DNA of 64,000 bases from Flavobacterium sp. 1355. Lineage in GTDB: Bacteria > Bacteroidota > Bacteroidia > Flavobacteriales > Flavobacteriaceae. A program made the position numbers and the translations under genes. Position 1 is the first letter of the stretch; every line of letters starts with the position of its first letter. The stretch covers positions 186,001 through 250,000 of the forward strand of contig NZ_JAFICC010000002.1 in assembly GCF_017833415.1 (NCBI RefSeq), read 5' to 3'. The notes under the pieces are model-generated. The model searched no databases. It had not been told where the DNA came from and worked only from the letters and a program-made list of their open reading frames with translations. Below, one piece after another: positions 51,739-61,499 of the stretch.

Positions 51739-53004
51739 GTCGAAGCCAATATCTTTTCTAAAATACATCTTATCAAAGCTTAGTTTATCTATGTTTTGGT
51801 AAGATTTTTTTATGGCCTGTTGGAAATCATCACCATATGATGTTACCGTCAATACACGTCCTCCATTACTTACAACATTTCCTTCTTCTAATTTTGTTCC
51901 GGCATGGAAAACAATAGAATCTGTAATGTTCTCTAAACCTGTGATTACTTTTCCTTTTTCAAAATCTTCAGGATACCCGCCGGAAACAACCATAACCGTT
52001 GTAGCACTTCTTGGATCAACTTCCAATTCAAAAGAATCTAATTTCTGATCTGCAACAGATAAAAATAATTCTACCAAATCAGATTTTAATCTCGGTACCA
52101 CAACTTCAGTTTCAGGATCACCCATTCTTACGTTGTATTCGATAACGATTGGTTCATTTTTTACATTGATCAAACCAATAAAAACAAAACCTTTGTATTC
52201 GATTCCGTCTTTTTGAAAACCTTCGATTGTTGGTTTTACGATACGGGTTTCAATTTTTTCCATCAAAACAGCATCAACATAAGGAACCGGAGAAACTGCT
52301 CCCATACCACCTGTATTTAATCCTGTATCGCCTTCACCAATTCTTTTGTAATCTTTTGCCGTTGGAAGAATTTTATAACTTTTCCCGTCCGTTAAAACAA
52401 AGCAGCTTAATTCGATTCCATCCAGAAATTCTTCAATTACAACCTTAGAACTTGCAGCTCCAAATTTTTGGTGAACGAGCATGTTTCGCAATTCTGTTTT
52501 AGCTTCTTCAAGGTCCTGAATGATCAAAACGCCTTTTCCTGCTGCTAATCCGTCAGCTTTTAAAACATATGGAGGCTGCAAAGTTTCCAGAAACGCACAT
52601 CCGTTCTCTACAGTTTCGGCAGTAAAACTGTCATAAGCCGCAGTCGGAATGTTGTGTTTCATCAGGAATTCTTTTGCAAATTCCTTACTTCCTTCTAATT
52701 GTGCCCCTAATTTTGATGGGCCAATAACCGGAATATTTTTTAGTGCTTCGTCATTTTTAAAAAAATCATAGATTCCTTTTACTAATGGATCTTCCGGCCC
52801 AACGACTACTAAACTTATTTTTTCTTCGAGTACAAGTGTTTTAATTGCATCAAAATCAGTTGGAGCTATTGCAATATTTGTGGCAATAGCCGCGGTTCCT
52901 GCATTTCCCGGTGCAACAAAAAGTTTTTCGCAAAGCGGACTTTGAGTCATTTTCCATGCAAATGCATGTTCTCTTCCGCCTGATCCCAATAGTAAAATTG
53001 TCAT
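51730..53004 (-). CDS. purD: phosphoribosylamine-glycine ligase
   Basis: A 424-residue ATP-grasp enzyme for the second step of purine synthesis. Typical motifs: LLLGSGGREHAFAWK at the start, VVGPEDPLVKGI, PYVLKADGLAAGKGV, NTGGMGAVSPVP and NVRMGDPETEVV. Full length. It is transcribed alone. Confidence 0.97.
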   Translation of the reverse strand: MTILLLGSGGREHAFAWKMTQSPLCEKLFVAPGNAGTAAIATNIAIAPTDFDAIKTLVLEEKISLVVVGPEDPLVKGIYDFFKNDEALKNIPVIGPSKLGAQLEGSKEFAKEFLMKHNIPTAAYDSFTAETVENGCAFLETLQPPYVLKADGLAAGKGVLIIQDLEEAKTELRNMLVHQKFGAASSKVVIEEFLDGIELSCFVLTDGKSYKILPTAKDYKRIGEGDTGLNTGGMGAVSPVPYVDAVLMEKIETRIVKPTIEGFQKDGIEYKGFVFIGLINVKNEPIVIEYNVRMGDPETEVVVPRLKSDLVELFLSVADQKLDSFELEVDPRSATTVMVVSGGYPEDFEKGKVITGLENITDSIVFHAGTKLEEGNVVSNGGRVLTVTSYGDDFQQAIKKSYQNIDKLSFDKMYFRKDIGFDLL

Positions 53005-53028
53005 GTGTTGTTATATTTAGTTGTGGTG

Positions 53029-53036
53029 CAAAAATA
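53029..53036 (-). promoter_or_regulatory. -7 promoter element of purD
   Basis: TATTTTTG on the minus strand fits TAnnTTTG, 24 bases before the purD start. No TTG at the expected distance. Confidence 0.5.
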
Positions 53037-53110
53037 ATTGCTTTTGCACGTAAAAAATAATTAAATCTTAAAAAGTTCTGGATTCTGTACAGTTAGTAAT
53101 TGTATAATAT

Positions 53111-53118
53111 TATTTTTG
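53111..53118 (+). promoter_or_regulatory. -7 promoter element overlapping the CapK-like start
   Basis: TATTTTTG fits TAnnTTTG and touches the ATG at 53119. Transcription would start at about 53125, after that ATG, which favours the next in-frame ATG at 53137. Confidence 0.55.
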
Positions 53119-53136
53119 ATGAAAATTTACCTGCTA

Positions 53137-54447
53137 ATGATTTCTCTTTTTGATATTTCGCTTCAATTAAATGGTTTTCCAATTAAGAAAGCAAAAACTG
53201 ATCTGGATGCAATTACTAAATTATCAGAAGAAGAATTTTTAATGTTTCTTCAAAAGCAAAAAGACGAGATTGTTAATTTTCATTTAAAAAATAACTTCTT
53301 TTATAACGAATTAATTGGTGATAAAATTGCTCCAAAATGGGAAGATCTTCCTGTTTTAAATAAGCAAAATCTACAAAAACCTCTCAAAGAAAGACTTTCA
53401 AAAGGTTATACCTTAAAAAATGTATACCTCAATAAAACTTCTGGTTCAAGCGGAACTCCGTTTGTTTTTGCTAAAGATAAATATTCTCATGCCTTAACAT
53501 GGGCATCTAATATTATGCGTTTTGGCTGGTTTGGGATAGATTTTAATCATTCTTACCAAGCACGTTTTTATGGAATTCCAATGGATTTTATTGGATACCG
53601 GAAAGAGCGTTTTAAAGATTTTTTGAGTCGTCGCTTTCGATTTCCTGTTTTTGATTTATCGGATACTGTTTTGGAGAAATTTTTACAGAAATTCAAAACA
53701 AAAAAATTTGATTACCTCAACGGATATACGAGTTCGATTGTTTTGTTTGCGAAATATTTAGAACAAAAAAATATAATTCTAAACGAAATCTGCCCAACGC
53801 TAAAAGCTTGTTTTGTTACTTCGGAAATGCTTTTTGAATCGGATAAAAAACTCCTGGAAAAACAATTTGGCATCCCGGTTATCAATGAATATGGCGCTTC
53901 AGAACTGGATTTAATTGCGTTTGAAAATCCTAAAGGCGAATGGCAGGTCAACGCCGAAACATTATTTGTAGAGATTTTAGATGAAAATAATCAAATTCTT
54001 CCTTACGGAAAAGAGGGCCGAATTGTGATTACTTCTCTCTTTAATAAAGCAAATCCTTTTATAAGATATGAAATTGGCGACATCGGAATTTTGGATGAAA
54101 AAAGCACACCTCAAAAACCGATTTTAAAGAAATTAATTGGAAGAACCAACGATATTGCCATTTTGCCAAGTGGAAAAAAATCGCCCGGATTGACTTTTTA
54201 TTATGTTACCAAAAGCATTATTGAAGATGACGGAAATGTCAAAGAATTCATTATTAAACAAACCAAACTGGATACTTTCGAAATTGAATATGTTTCTGAA
54301 AAAGAATTAAATGCAGAGCAAATTCAAAAAATTGAAGAAGCTATTTCCTTATATCTTGAACCCAATTTAAACTTCACTTTTATCCGAAAAAAGGTTTTAG
54401 AAAGAACCAATCGTGGGAAATTAAAGCAATTTAAATCTTATTTGTAA
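53137..54447 (+). CDS. CapK/PaaK-like adenylate-forming protein
   Basis: A 436-residue adenylate-forming enzyme of the phenylacetate-CoA ligase/CapK group often found in polysaccharide loci. Motifs: LNKTSGSSGTPFVFA (phosphate binding), INEYGASELDLIAFE, IRYEIGDIG and KKLIGRTNDIAILPSGK. The start is uncertain: ATG 53119 abuts the promoter box; ATG 53137 fits a transcript starting near 53125 and gives MISLFDISLQLNGFP. It may modify a surface polysaccharide. Confidence 0.83.
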   Translation: MISLFDISLQLNGFPIKKAKTDLDAITKLSEEEFLMFLQKQKDEIVNFHLKNNFFYNELIGDKIAPKWEDLPVLNKQNLQKPLKERLSKGYTLKNVYLNKTSGSSGTPFVFAKDKYSHALTWASNIMRFGWFGIDFNHSYQARFYGIPMDFIGYRKERFKDFLSRRFRFPVFDLSDTVLEKFLQKFKTKKFDYLNGYTSSIVLFAKYLEQKNIILNEICPTLKACFVTSEMLFESDKKLLEKQFGIPVINEYGASELDLIAFENPKGEWQVNAETLFVEILDENNQILPYGKEGRIVITSLFNKANPFIRYEIGDIGILDEKSTPQKPILKKLIGRTNDIAILPSGKKSPGLTFYYVTKSIIEDDGNVKEFIIKQTKLDTFEIEYVSEKELNAEQIQKIEEAISLYLEPNLNFTFIRKKVLERTNRGKLKQFKSYL

Positions 54448-54488
54448 ATATAAATAAAATCTTACATTTGTTTTTTATTTAAAAACTT

Positions 54489-55023
54489 ATGAACGATCAA
54501 TCATTACTTTCTGAAGAAACTATTTCAAACAAAATATATTTTATTCGTAATCAAAAAGTGATGCTTGATTTTGGCTTAGCTTCACTTTATGAAGTTGAAA
54601 CCAGAAGATTAAACGAACAAGTCAAAAGAAATATATCGAGATTTCCATCTGATTTTATGTTTCAACTTACCGAAATCGAACTTGAAAACTTGATGTAGCA
54701 AATTGCGACATCAAGTTGGGGAGGAATCAGAAAATTACCTTATGCTTTTACTGAACATGGCGTTTTAATGTTGTCAAGTGTATTAAAAAGCGACAAAGCA
54801 ATTCAGACCAATATGCGAATTATGCGAATTTTCACGAAAGTGAGACAAATGCTTTTGGATACAACAGAAATTAAAGTTGATATTCTTCATCCCGAAGCCT
54901 CGGGACAAAAAGAAATTAGAGAATCAAGATAAAAATATAGAATTGGTTTTCTCTTATTTGGATGAATTGACAGAGAAAAAAGAAAACGATAGTGAAAGAG
55001 TTAAAATTGGATATAAAAAATAA
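54489..55023 (+). pseudogene. broken ORF6N-domain (phage-type DNA-binding) gene
   Basis: The reading frame matches ORF6N-domain proteins: QKVMLDFGLASLYEVETRRL, RNISRFPSDFMFQLT, then an in-frame TAG at 54696-54698, then [20 protein letters not shown] and [21 protein letters not shown] second break comes from a 16-bp palindrome at 54890-54905 that shifts the frame; deleting it on paper restores [17 protein letters not shown] up to KIGYKK and a TAA at 55021-55023. The first piece (54489-54698, 69 residues) may still be translated. ORF6N genes are usually phage or plasmid linked. Confidence 0.82.
54890..54905. repeat. 16-bp REP-like palindrome inside the ORF6N pseudogene
   Basis: The sequence tcccgaagcctcggga is a palindrome with a 4-base centre (agcc). 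The same sequence less one base is found at 22791-22805. Its length is not a multiple of three, and it causes the frameshift described for the pseudogene. Confidence 0.85.
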
Positions 55024-55027
55024 TTGG

Positions 55028-55046
55028 AGGTCACAATTTGTGACCT
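55028..55046. terminator. short palindrome after the ORF6N pseudogene
   Basis: aggtcacaatttgtgacct is a perfect 9-bp inverted repeat with a 1-base centre, between the ORF6N pseudogene and the convergent glycosyltransferase gene. It may be a weak terminator or a binding site; the U-tract is poor on both sides. Confidence 0.45.
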
Positions 55047-55055
55047 TGAAGAATC

Positions 55056-55823
55056 TTAAATCTTCTTTATAAATCGAGGTTTTATAATCAACTGTGTGAA
55101 TAAAAATCGCACCATCAACAAAACAGAAAACACAAAATTAAATCCATGAAATTCTCTGTAAACACCAAAGTTGTGTTTTATCAATTTGAATTTTGATGAC
55201 GAAATAGAATCTTTCCTAATTCTGTAAAATGCCAACGGTTCAGGAACTGGTTTTGTAACCTGGATTTGTTTTAAAATCGTGAGCCATAAACGCCAGTCTT
55301 GTCTTTTTTGTGTAGCTTCTAAAATGATTTTTCCGAAATAATCAGCGTCGTAAATGGCAGTTAAATTACCAACGTAATTACAAAAAAACAGTTGGTCATA
55401 AGTTAAACTTATTGGTGCTTTTACTCTTCTGTTTAAAGAATTTCCTTCTTCATCGATACAATCGTAAAAACTAAAGGTGAAGTGTAGATTATTCGCTTTT
55501 AAAAACCCAATCTGCTTTTCTAATTTATTGGGAAACCATAAATCATCTGCGTCTAAATAAGCAATATATTTTCCAGTCGCTTTTTCTAAAGCTATGTTTC
55601 TTGCGAAACCATTTCCGGAATTTTTTTCTAATTTGAATAGTTTAATCCTGTCGTCGTTTTTTTCAAATTCTTCAATAACAGAAACTGTTCGGTCTGTTGA
55701 AGCATCATCAACCAAAATCATTTCCCAGTTTTGATACGTTTGATTTTGAACTGACTGCAAAGTTGTCCTAATGAACTTTTCAGTATTATAGGTGGGTATT
55801 ATAATAGAAACTAATTCGTTCAT
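55056..55823 (-). CDS. family 2 glycosyltransferase
   Basis: A 255-residue GT2 enzyme with VSIIIPTYNTEKFIRTTL, LVDDASTDRTV, and the metal-binding YLDADDLWFP. It ends with hydrophobic residues (VFSVLLMVRFLFTQLI) that may attach it to the membrane. The upstream in-frame ATG at 55886 would add a non-conserved stretch, so ATG 55823 is used. It lies downstream of the UXS-like gene. Confidence 0.86.
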   Translation of the reverse strand: MNELVSIIIPTYNTEKFIRTTLQSVQNQTYQNWEMILVDDASTDRTVSVIEEFEKNDDRIKLFKLEKNSGNGFARNIALEKATGKYIAYLDADDLWFPNKLEKQIGFLKANNLHFTFSFYDCIDEEGNSLNRRVKAPISLTYDQLFFCNYVGNLTAIYDADYFGKIILEATQKRQDWRLWLTILKQIQVTKPVPEPLAFYRIRKDSISSSKFKLIKHNFGVYREFHGFNFVFSVLLMVRFLFTQLIIKPRFIKKI

Positions 55824-55906
55824 CTGATGCTGACTACTTTCTGAATGTATGTTGAAACTAAAAATAAGCCCGAACCTGATTAACAAATTCGGGCTGTTGA
55901 AGATTG

Positions 55907-56890
55907 TTATTTTATATAACTTGAAAAATCTTTATGTTCTTCTTTTGAAAGCTCTTCTTTAGATAATGACCTGAAATAATCGTACGTGATTTTCATTCCC
56001 TCAGAACGGCTTACTTTGGCTTCCCATCCTAATAATTCTTTTGCTTTTGTTGTATCCGGCTGACGTTGCAAAGGATCATTTATTGGTAACGGATGATATA
56101 CTACTTTCTGGTTTGTACCAGTCAGTTTTATGATTTCTTCGGCAAAATCTTTAATCGTGATTTCGTCCGGATTTCCAATATTTACAGGATACACATAATC
56201 AGAATGCAGTAATCTGAAAATACCTTCTATCTGATCGTCTACATAACAGAAAGAACGCGTTTGCATTCCATCCCCAAAAATCGTTAAGTCTTCTCCTCGA
56301 AGTGCCTGCCCGATAAAAGCCGGAATTACACGTCCGTCATTTAAACGCATTCTTGGGCCATACGTATTAAAAATACGAACGATTCTGGTTTCTACTCCAT
56401 GAAAAGTATGATACGCCATTGTTATAGATTCCTGAAAACGTTTTGCTTCGTCATAAACACCGCGCGGGCCGATTGTATTTACGTTTCCGTAATATTCTTC
56501 TGTTTGCGGATGAACTAGTGGATCTCCGTAAACTTCGGACGTAGAGGCAATCAAAATTCTTGCTTTTTTAACTCGCGCTAATCCCAACAAATTATGTGTT
56601 CCCAATGATCCAACTTTTAGAGTCTGAATTGGAATTTTTAAATAATCGATTGGACTGGCCGGTGATGCAAAATGCAGTATATAATCTAAATCACCGGGTA
56701 TATGAACAAATTTGGTAATATCATGATGATAAAATTCAAAGTGTTCTAGCTTAAATAAGTGTTCAATATTTTTAAGATCTCCGGTAATCAGGTTGTCCAT
56801 TCCAATGACAAAATAGCCTTCTTTAATGAATCTGTCGCACAAATGCGATCCCAAAAATCCTGCTGCTCCGGTGATAAGTATTCTTTTCAT
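55907..56890 (-). CDS. UDP-glucuronate decarboxylase-like SDR epimerase (UXS family)
   Basis: A 327-residue extended short-chain dehydrogenase. NAD binding: [17 protein letters not shown]; catalytic residues: STSEVYGDP and the YDEAK tyrosine-lysine pair; then [10 protein letters not shown] and [14 protein letters not shown]. This pattern is that of UDP-xylose synthase, which converts UDP-glucuronate to UDP-xylose. A related NDP-sugar epimerase is possible. A -7 element lies about 60 bases upstream. Confidence 0.88.
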   Translation of the reverse strand: MKRILITGAAGFLGSHLCDRFIKEGYFVIGMDNLITGDLKNIEHLFKLEHFEFYHHDITKFVHIPGDLDYILHFASPASPIDYLKIPIQTLKVGSLGTHNLLGLARVKKARILIASTSEVYGDPLVHPQTEEYYGNVNTIGPRGVYDEAKRFQESITMAYHTFHGVETRIVRIFNTYGPRMRLNDGRVIPAFIGQALRGEDLTIFGDGMQTRSFCYVDDQIEGIFRLLHSDYVYPVNIGNPDEITIKDFAEEIIKLTGTNQKVVYHPLPINDPLQRQPDTTKAKELLGWEAKVSRSEGMKITYDYFRSLSKEELSKEEHKDFSSYIK

Positions 56891-56949
56891 ATTTGATTTG
56901 TTGAATATTTTTTTGGATTATCTTCTTATAAAATCCTAAGAAATAGCCA

Positions 56950-56957
56950 CAAATGTA
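56950..56957 (-). promoter_or_regulatory. -7 promoter element of the UXS-glycosyltransferase pair
   Basis: TACATTTG on the minus strand fits TAnnTTTG, 59 bases before the UXS start. The -33 part is not clear. Confidence 0.45.
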
Positions 56958-57076
56958 ATAAAATATCTGGCCTTTTGAATGTCATATAAAATCATATTTT
57001 TTGAAATAACTTTACTATTTACCGATTGTATCTAAGCATATTTCTCTATTTTTACTCATAATTAAACATTTCTGTT

Positions 57077-58186
57077 TTGAAAGTTGTACATATTATTGAA
57101 GCTCTTGGTGGTGGCGTTTATACTTATTTTAGAGATTTATCTACTTTTTTTGGAGATGAAGAACAAAATAAAAGCATCCACACCACAATCATTTACAGCG
57201 GAAACCGAAAAGAAATTGATCCTGAAAATATAAAAAAAGATTTTTCTGACGGAGTTGATCTTATTAAAATCAATATGGTTAGGGAGTTTTCTCCTGTTCA
57301 GGATTTAAAATCAACTTATAAATTGTGGCAGGAACTCAAAAAAATCAATCCTGACATTATTCATCTTCATTCTTCAAAAGCTGGTGTATTGGGCAGAATC
57401 GCACATTTTTTTCTGTTTAAAAAGAAGAAACTGTTTTACACGCCGCATGGATATGCTTTTCTGAGAACGGATATCTCTACTTTTAAAAAGAAATTATACT
57501 GGCTGGTTGAAAAGGGAATTCAACAACTGTTTGGCGGAACTACAATTGCCTGCGGAGATACCGAATATGAAATTGCTAAAACAATTGGAGAATCAAAATT
57601 AGTACGGAATGGGATTGATATTCCTGGTGTTACCTCAAATTTAGCTACTGATAATAGAAATGAAAAACTAACTATTGGTATTATGGCAAGAATTACTGCC
57701 GCCAGAAACCCTCAGTTATTTAATGAAATTGCATTACGTTTTCCGAACCTGAATTTTGTATGGATTGGAGATGGGGATCTAAATCATTTAATTACAGCGC
57801 CAAACATACGAATAACAGGCTGGATCTTAGATCGCAAAAAAGTTTTAAAAGAATTGAACAACATTGATATTTACATGCAAACATCACTTTGGGAAGGTTT
57901 GCCAATTTCCATATTAGAAGCAATGGCTTTTAAAAAACCTGCAATTGCTAATAATATAATTGGAAATAAAGATGCTGTTCTACATGGAAAAACCGGATTC
58001 CTTTTTGAAAATATTGACGAATTGAAAAATTATTTTGAAATTTTGAAAGATGAGGAAACAAGAACTTCTTTTGGAGAAAATGCTTTTGTGAGATGTCAAA
58101 ACTTATTTGATAAAAACAAAAACTTCAAACAATTATCAGAGATTTACAGTCAGTCTTTTCTGCAGCCAAAAGCTTCCAAAGACTGA
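57077..58186 (+). CDS. family 4 glycosyltransferase
   Basis: A 369-residue GT4 enzyme: N-terminal KVVHIIEALGGGVYTYFRDL, a central IGIMARITAARNPQLF, and the sugar-nucleotide site SLWEGLPISILEAMAFKKP. The start is TTG at 57077; the first later ATG would remove the conserved N-terminal strand. Its 3' end overlaps the convergent ligase gene by 51 bases. It probably adds a sugar to the surface polysaccharide. Confidence 0.85.
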   Translation: MKVVHIIEALGGGVYTYFRDLSTFFGDEEQNKSIHTTIIYSGNRKEIDPENIKKDFSDGVDLIKINMVREFSPVQDLKSTYKLWQELKKINPDIIHLHSSKAGVLGRIAHFFLFKKKKLFYTPHGYAFLRTDISTFKKKLYWLVEKGIQQLFGGTTIACGDTEYEIAKTIGESKLVRNGIDIPGVTSNLATDNRNEKLTIGIMARITAARNPQLFNEIALRFPNLNFVWIGDGDLNHLITAPNIRITGWILDRKKVLKELNNIDIYMQTSLWEGLPISILEAMAFKKPAIANNIIGNKDAVLHGKTGFLFENIDELKNYFEILKDEETRTSFGENAFVRCQNLFDKNKNFKQLSEIYSQSFLQPKASKD

Positions 58187-59425
58187 AAACCAAAATCCAC
58201 TAAAAGCAATTCCATCAAAACGGAGCAAAAAATCATCTATAAGATTTGAAGTGAAGAAAATTATAAAGAAAGAAAATATCAAGGCATTTTTTAAGTTATA
58301 TCCTAAATAACCGATTGTAAAAATATAAAGCATAACAGCCAAGGGTCCTAGGATTCCAAACTTTAGCAAAAAATCAAGAAACTGATTGTGCGTTGGAAAT
58401 TCATATTTGGCCAGAAATTTTTGATTTGTTTGCTTGTAATATTCATTTAGTTCCGGTTTTCCATCAGAAGCACCAACTCCAAAAGGAAGATTTTTTAAAG
58501 ACAATTCCCAAGCACATTTCCAAATTGAAACTCTTGTTACCAATGAATTAAAAACTTTAACTTCAGGATGCTCAATTTCATCCAGTTTGCCTACTTTATC
58601 CATATAAGCAAAAGTTACCTTTGAATATTTTTCTTTCATGTACGGATCCTTCTGAATAAAAAGATATAAAATTCCAAATAGGATTACCAAAACTGAAACT
58701 GCAATAAAAGTCATTTTCTTTAAATCAATTTTAGTCCTAAGTTCTACAAACAGAACAAGTAAGAATCCAATAAAAATATTTGCCAATGCCAATCTGGTAT
58801 TGACAAAAAGAACAAAGAAAAATGAAAGCAGGAAAATAACAATCCAAGCCGTTTTAATTAGTAGTTTTTGATAATTACGAAAGTTATATAAAACAAAATA
58901 AAATGCGCAAACCGACACAAAAGCCAAATGCATATTGAGTGCCGGTGCATGAATTCCGATTGTTTTTGAAAATTCATAACCCATTTCCCATAAATCAACT
59001 CCAATTAAATATTTATCCATTAATTCAGGAAACACAACATTGAATCTGATGAAGAAAAACAATAAAACTATAGTCGTTGCAATTACATATGTTTCAATTA
59101 ATTTTAAAAAATTGATACGCTGATAATTGCCAATTATAAATAATGGAAAAATCAGTAATGAGGTGCTTTTTTCTATTGCTTTCAGCCCTTTTTCAAATGA
59201 ATCATTATTCCAAAAAAGCAATAATTCGAGTAAGAGCGGAGAAGCTATACAAATCATTAAAATCAAAGATGTTCTGGTATATTTTAGTTTCCTGAAGAAA
59301 ATCAGATTAAATACTGCAAACAAAATAATAAGCAGCGAACATGGTTTCCTAAAAATCATGGCAACAGCAATCAAACATAAAAAAACATGAAATATTTTAT
59401 TGAAGCTTTTTTCGGAAATATTCAT
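58136..59425 (-). CDS. O-antigen ligase/polymerase family membrane protein
   Basis: A 429-residue protein with about 11 membrane helices. The family region is clear: RLALANIFIGFLLVLFVELR and the periplasmic-loop end FPTHNQFLDFLLKFGILGP. It either links polysaccharide to lipid A core or polymerises repeat units. Start MNISEKS (59425) is used; it overlaps the preceding gene by 29 bases. The 3' end overlaps the convergent GT4 gene by 51 bases. Confidence 0.83.
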   Translation of the reverse strand: MNISEKSFNKIFHVFLCLIAVAMIFRKPCSLLIILFAVFNLIFFRKLKYTRTSLILMICIASPLLLELLLFWNNDSFEKGLKAIEKSTSLLIFPLFIIGNYQRINFLKLIETYVIATTIVLLFFFIRFNVVFPELMDKYLIGVDLWEMGYEFSKTIGIHAPALNMHLAFVSVCAFYFVLYNFRNYQKLLIKTAWIVIFLLSFFFVLFVNTRLALANIFIGFLLVLFVELRTKIDLKKMTFIAVSVLVILFGILYLFIQKDPYMKEKYSKVTFAYMDKVGKLDEIEHPEVKVFNSLVTRVSIWKCAWELSLKNLPFGVGASDGKPELNEYYKQTNQKFLAKYEFPTHNQFLDFLLKFGILGPLAVMLYIFTIGYLGYNLKNALIFSFFIIFFTSNLIDDFLLRFDGIAFSGFWFSVFGSFWLQKRLTVNL

Positions 59426-60461
59426 AGTATAATGCAAAATAAATTAAAGGAAAAATACCCGTTTTATGTTTAACCGCAGAACCTAAATCTGGCTCAAAAA
59501 CTCCCTGAATAATAAAAAAAGAAAACAGAATAAAGAATACGAAAAGCTCATACTGCATATCATTCCTGTTCTTTAAACATTTTGAAAAACGTACTAATAA
59601 AATATAGGAAAGGAAAAGCTGCCAGATTACAAAGACAAGAATTTGAGGCGACAATAAATGCTTTAATCCGTTTACCGGAACGTTTACACTAAAAAACCCA
59701 TAGAAAACAGCAATAGCTTCTCCATACCAGGTATCTGGTTTTAGAGGTGGAACAATCATTGAATTTGCATCTGCTGATCCCATTCTCGCATTATTTACTA
59801 CTTCCCGACTCATCTCAGAGAAATATTCTCCTTTTACTAAACCATAACTTAAGGAAAGAAAAAAAGCAATTAGCAAGCCGTAAAAAATTGTGGTTAAAAC
59901 CTGGTTTTTAAAATTAATGAAACTAATTAAATACATTCCATAAGCAATTATAGGGATCAACGCAAAATACGGTCTGTAAAAAACGCCAAAAACAATTAAT
60001 AGCAAAAATGATATATATACCGTTTTTTTGAATGAATATCTCCTGTTTGAAAACAAAAAAACTATGGGCGTAATGAATAAAAAAGTTATAAACTCTTTTG
60101 ATGGCATCGAAATAAAAACAGCCATCATAAAAATTCCCAAATAGACCAGAATATTTTTTACATTTATTTTTTCGAAGTTTTCAGGAATCCCAATTTTATA
60201 TAGAACGAACATTAAAACAGGGAATTGTAAAAGTGCAATTACAGGGAAAGGAAGGTAACGCAAGCCAGTAATTTTATAAAACAAAATTGTCAATGGATAA
60301 CTTCCGAGATAGCCTGCTTCATTCCATCTGTCGTAAATAATTATAGCAGAATCATAAAAAAACTTTGGCGGCAATATAAAAAAAGTAAGAAATGCAACGA
60401 CCAGATTGGCCATCGCAATAAGCAAAAATGCAGCTGTACTTTTTTTAATTAAAATTTGCAT
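59397..60461 (-). CDS. Wzy/EpsG-like polysaccharide polymerase candidate
   Basis: A 354-residue protein with about ten membrane helices and a motif EPDLGSAVKHKTGIFPLIY near the C-terminus, like EpsG/Wzy-type polymerases. Sequence similarity in this class is weak, so the call rests on topology and place between a GT2 gene and a ligase gene. Confidence 0.65.
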   Translation of the reverse strand: MQILIKKSTAAFLLIAMANLVVAFLTFFILPPKFFYDSAIIIYDRWNEAGYLGSYPLTILFYKITGLRYLPFPVIALLQFPVLMFVLYKIGIPENFEKINVKNILVYLGIFMMAVFISMPSKEFITFLFITPIVFLFSNRRYSFKKTVYISFLLLIVFGVFYRPYFALIPIIAYGMYLISFINFKNQVLTTIFYGLLIAFFLSLSYGLVKGEYFSEMSREVVNNARMGSADANSMIVPPLKPDTWYGEAIAVFYGFFSVNVPVNGLKHLLSPQILVFVIWQLFLSYILLVRFSKCLKNRNDMQYELFVFFILFSFFIIQGVFEPDLGSAVKHKTGIFPLIYFALYYEYFRKKLQ

Positions 60462-60469
60462 GATAAAAA

Positions 60470-61498
60470 TTATTTAGATGCCCTGTGTTTTTTATAAAAA
60501 GACGTTTTTATTCTGTATCCGTTTAAAAAAAAGATTAAAAATCTAAACGATAGATACTTATAAAAAAACATTACTTTATCTACTTTTAAATTTCGATTCC
60601 ATTGAAGTAAATATTTCCAGTCGTACAAATCGTTCCAGATTTCTTTCCGCCACTTTGGAGATAATACATAAAATTCTTTTAAAATTATAACATAGATACA
60701 AGCCCAATAATTTTCTACAGCAAGATTCATTTTTTCAGAATTAGTCTGTTGATTTTTCAGGCCATTTTTGACCATTGTATAAATATCAATTACATTTTTT
60801 TCGTCTATATTCGTCGTAAATGAGCCTTTTCTTGCCTGACGATAAAAGTAAAAGGATTTTGAATAAATACTAAATGTTTCAATATGATACATTAATTTCC
60901 CAGTCCATTCAATATCTTCTGACCTTTTATCTGTTGGAAAGAACAATTCATTCTCAATCAAAATTGATCTTTTGATAATTTTATCACATGGAGAAGGAGC
61001 ATACAAATCATAATAAACCAAATTTATAATTTCATCCGTAAAATTTCCTTTTTTATTCTTCAAAAACTTTTGATTGTGCTTATAAACGATATCTCTTTTT
61101 GAAAAAAAACGGCTTTCTTCGTGTATTATTAAATCTGCTTTTGACTCTTTTATTAAATTATTAATGTTTAACAATGTATCGCTTCCAACCCAGTAATCAT
61201 CACTGTCACAAAAAAAAATATACTCTCCATTTGCTGTTTTTAAACCTGTATTTCTTGCATCAGATACTCCTCCGTTTTCTTTATCAATCAGAATGATTTT
61301 ATCATGGATTTGCTTATACTTTTTACAGATTTCTAATGATGAATCTTTTGAACCATCGTTAATTAGTAAAACCTCAAAATTAGAGTAATTCTGAGTCAAA
61401 ATGCTTTCTAAACATTGGTCCAAATAACGTTCAACATTATAGACAGGAACAATAATGCTGAAAAAAATGGTTTCGTTATTAGAATTTATTTCTTTCAT
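60470..61498 (-). CDS. family 2 glycosyltransferase
   Basis: A 342-residue GT2 enzyme with FSIIVPVYNVERYLDQCLES, LLINDGSKDSSLEICKKY, and FFCDSDDYW holding the metal-binding DSD. The C-terminal third is hydrophobic-basic and probably membrane-bound. It starts 1 base after the flippase gene ends. Confidence 0.87.
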   Translation of the reverse strand: MKEINSNNETIFFSIIVPVYNVERYLDQCLESILTQNYSNFEVLLINDGSKDSSLEICKKYKQIHDKIILIDKENGGVSDARNTGLKTANGEYIFFCDSDDYWVGSDTLLNINNLIKESKADLIIHEESRFFSKRDIVYKHNQKFLKNKKGNFTDEIINLVYYDLYAPSPCDKIIKRSILIENELFFPTDKRSEDIEWTGKLMYHIETFSIYSKSFYFYRQARKGSFTTNIDEKNVIDIYTMVKNGLKNQQTNSEKMNLAVENYWACIYVIILKEFYVLSPKWRKEIWNDLYDWKYLLQWNRNLKVDKVMFFYKYLSFRFLIFFLNGYRIKTSFYKKHRASK

Positions 61499-61499
61499 A

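Noticed and set aside
54489..55023. Active phage or insertion sequence around the ORF6N gene
   Set aside because: No integrase, transposase, target duplication or other phage gene is visible; only a broken single gene remains.
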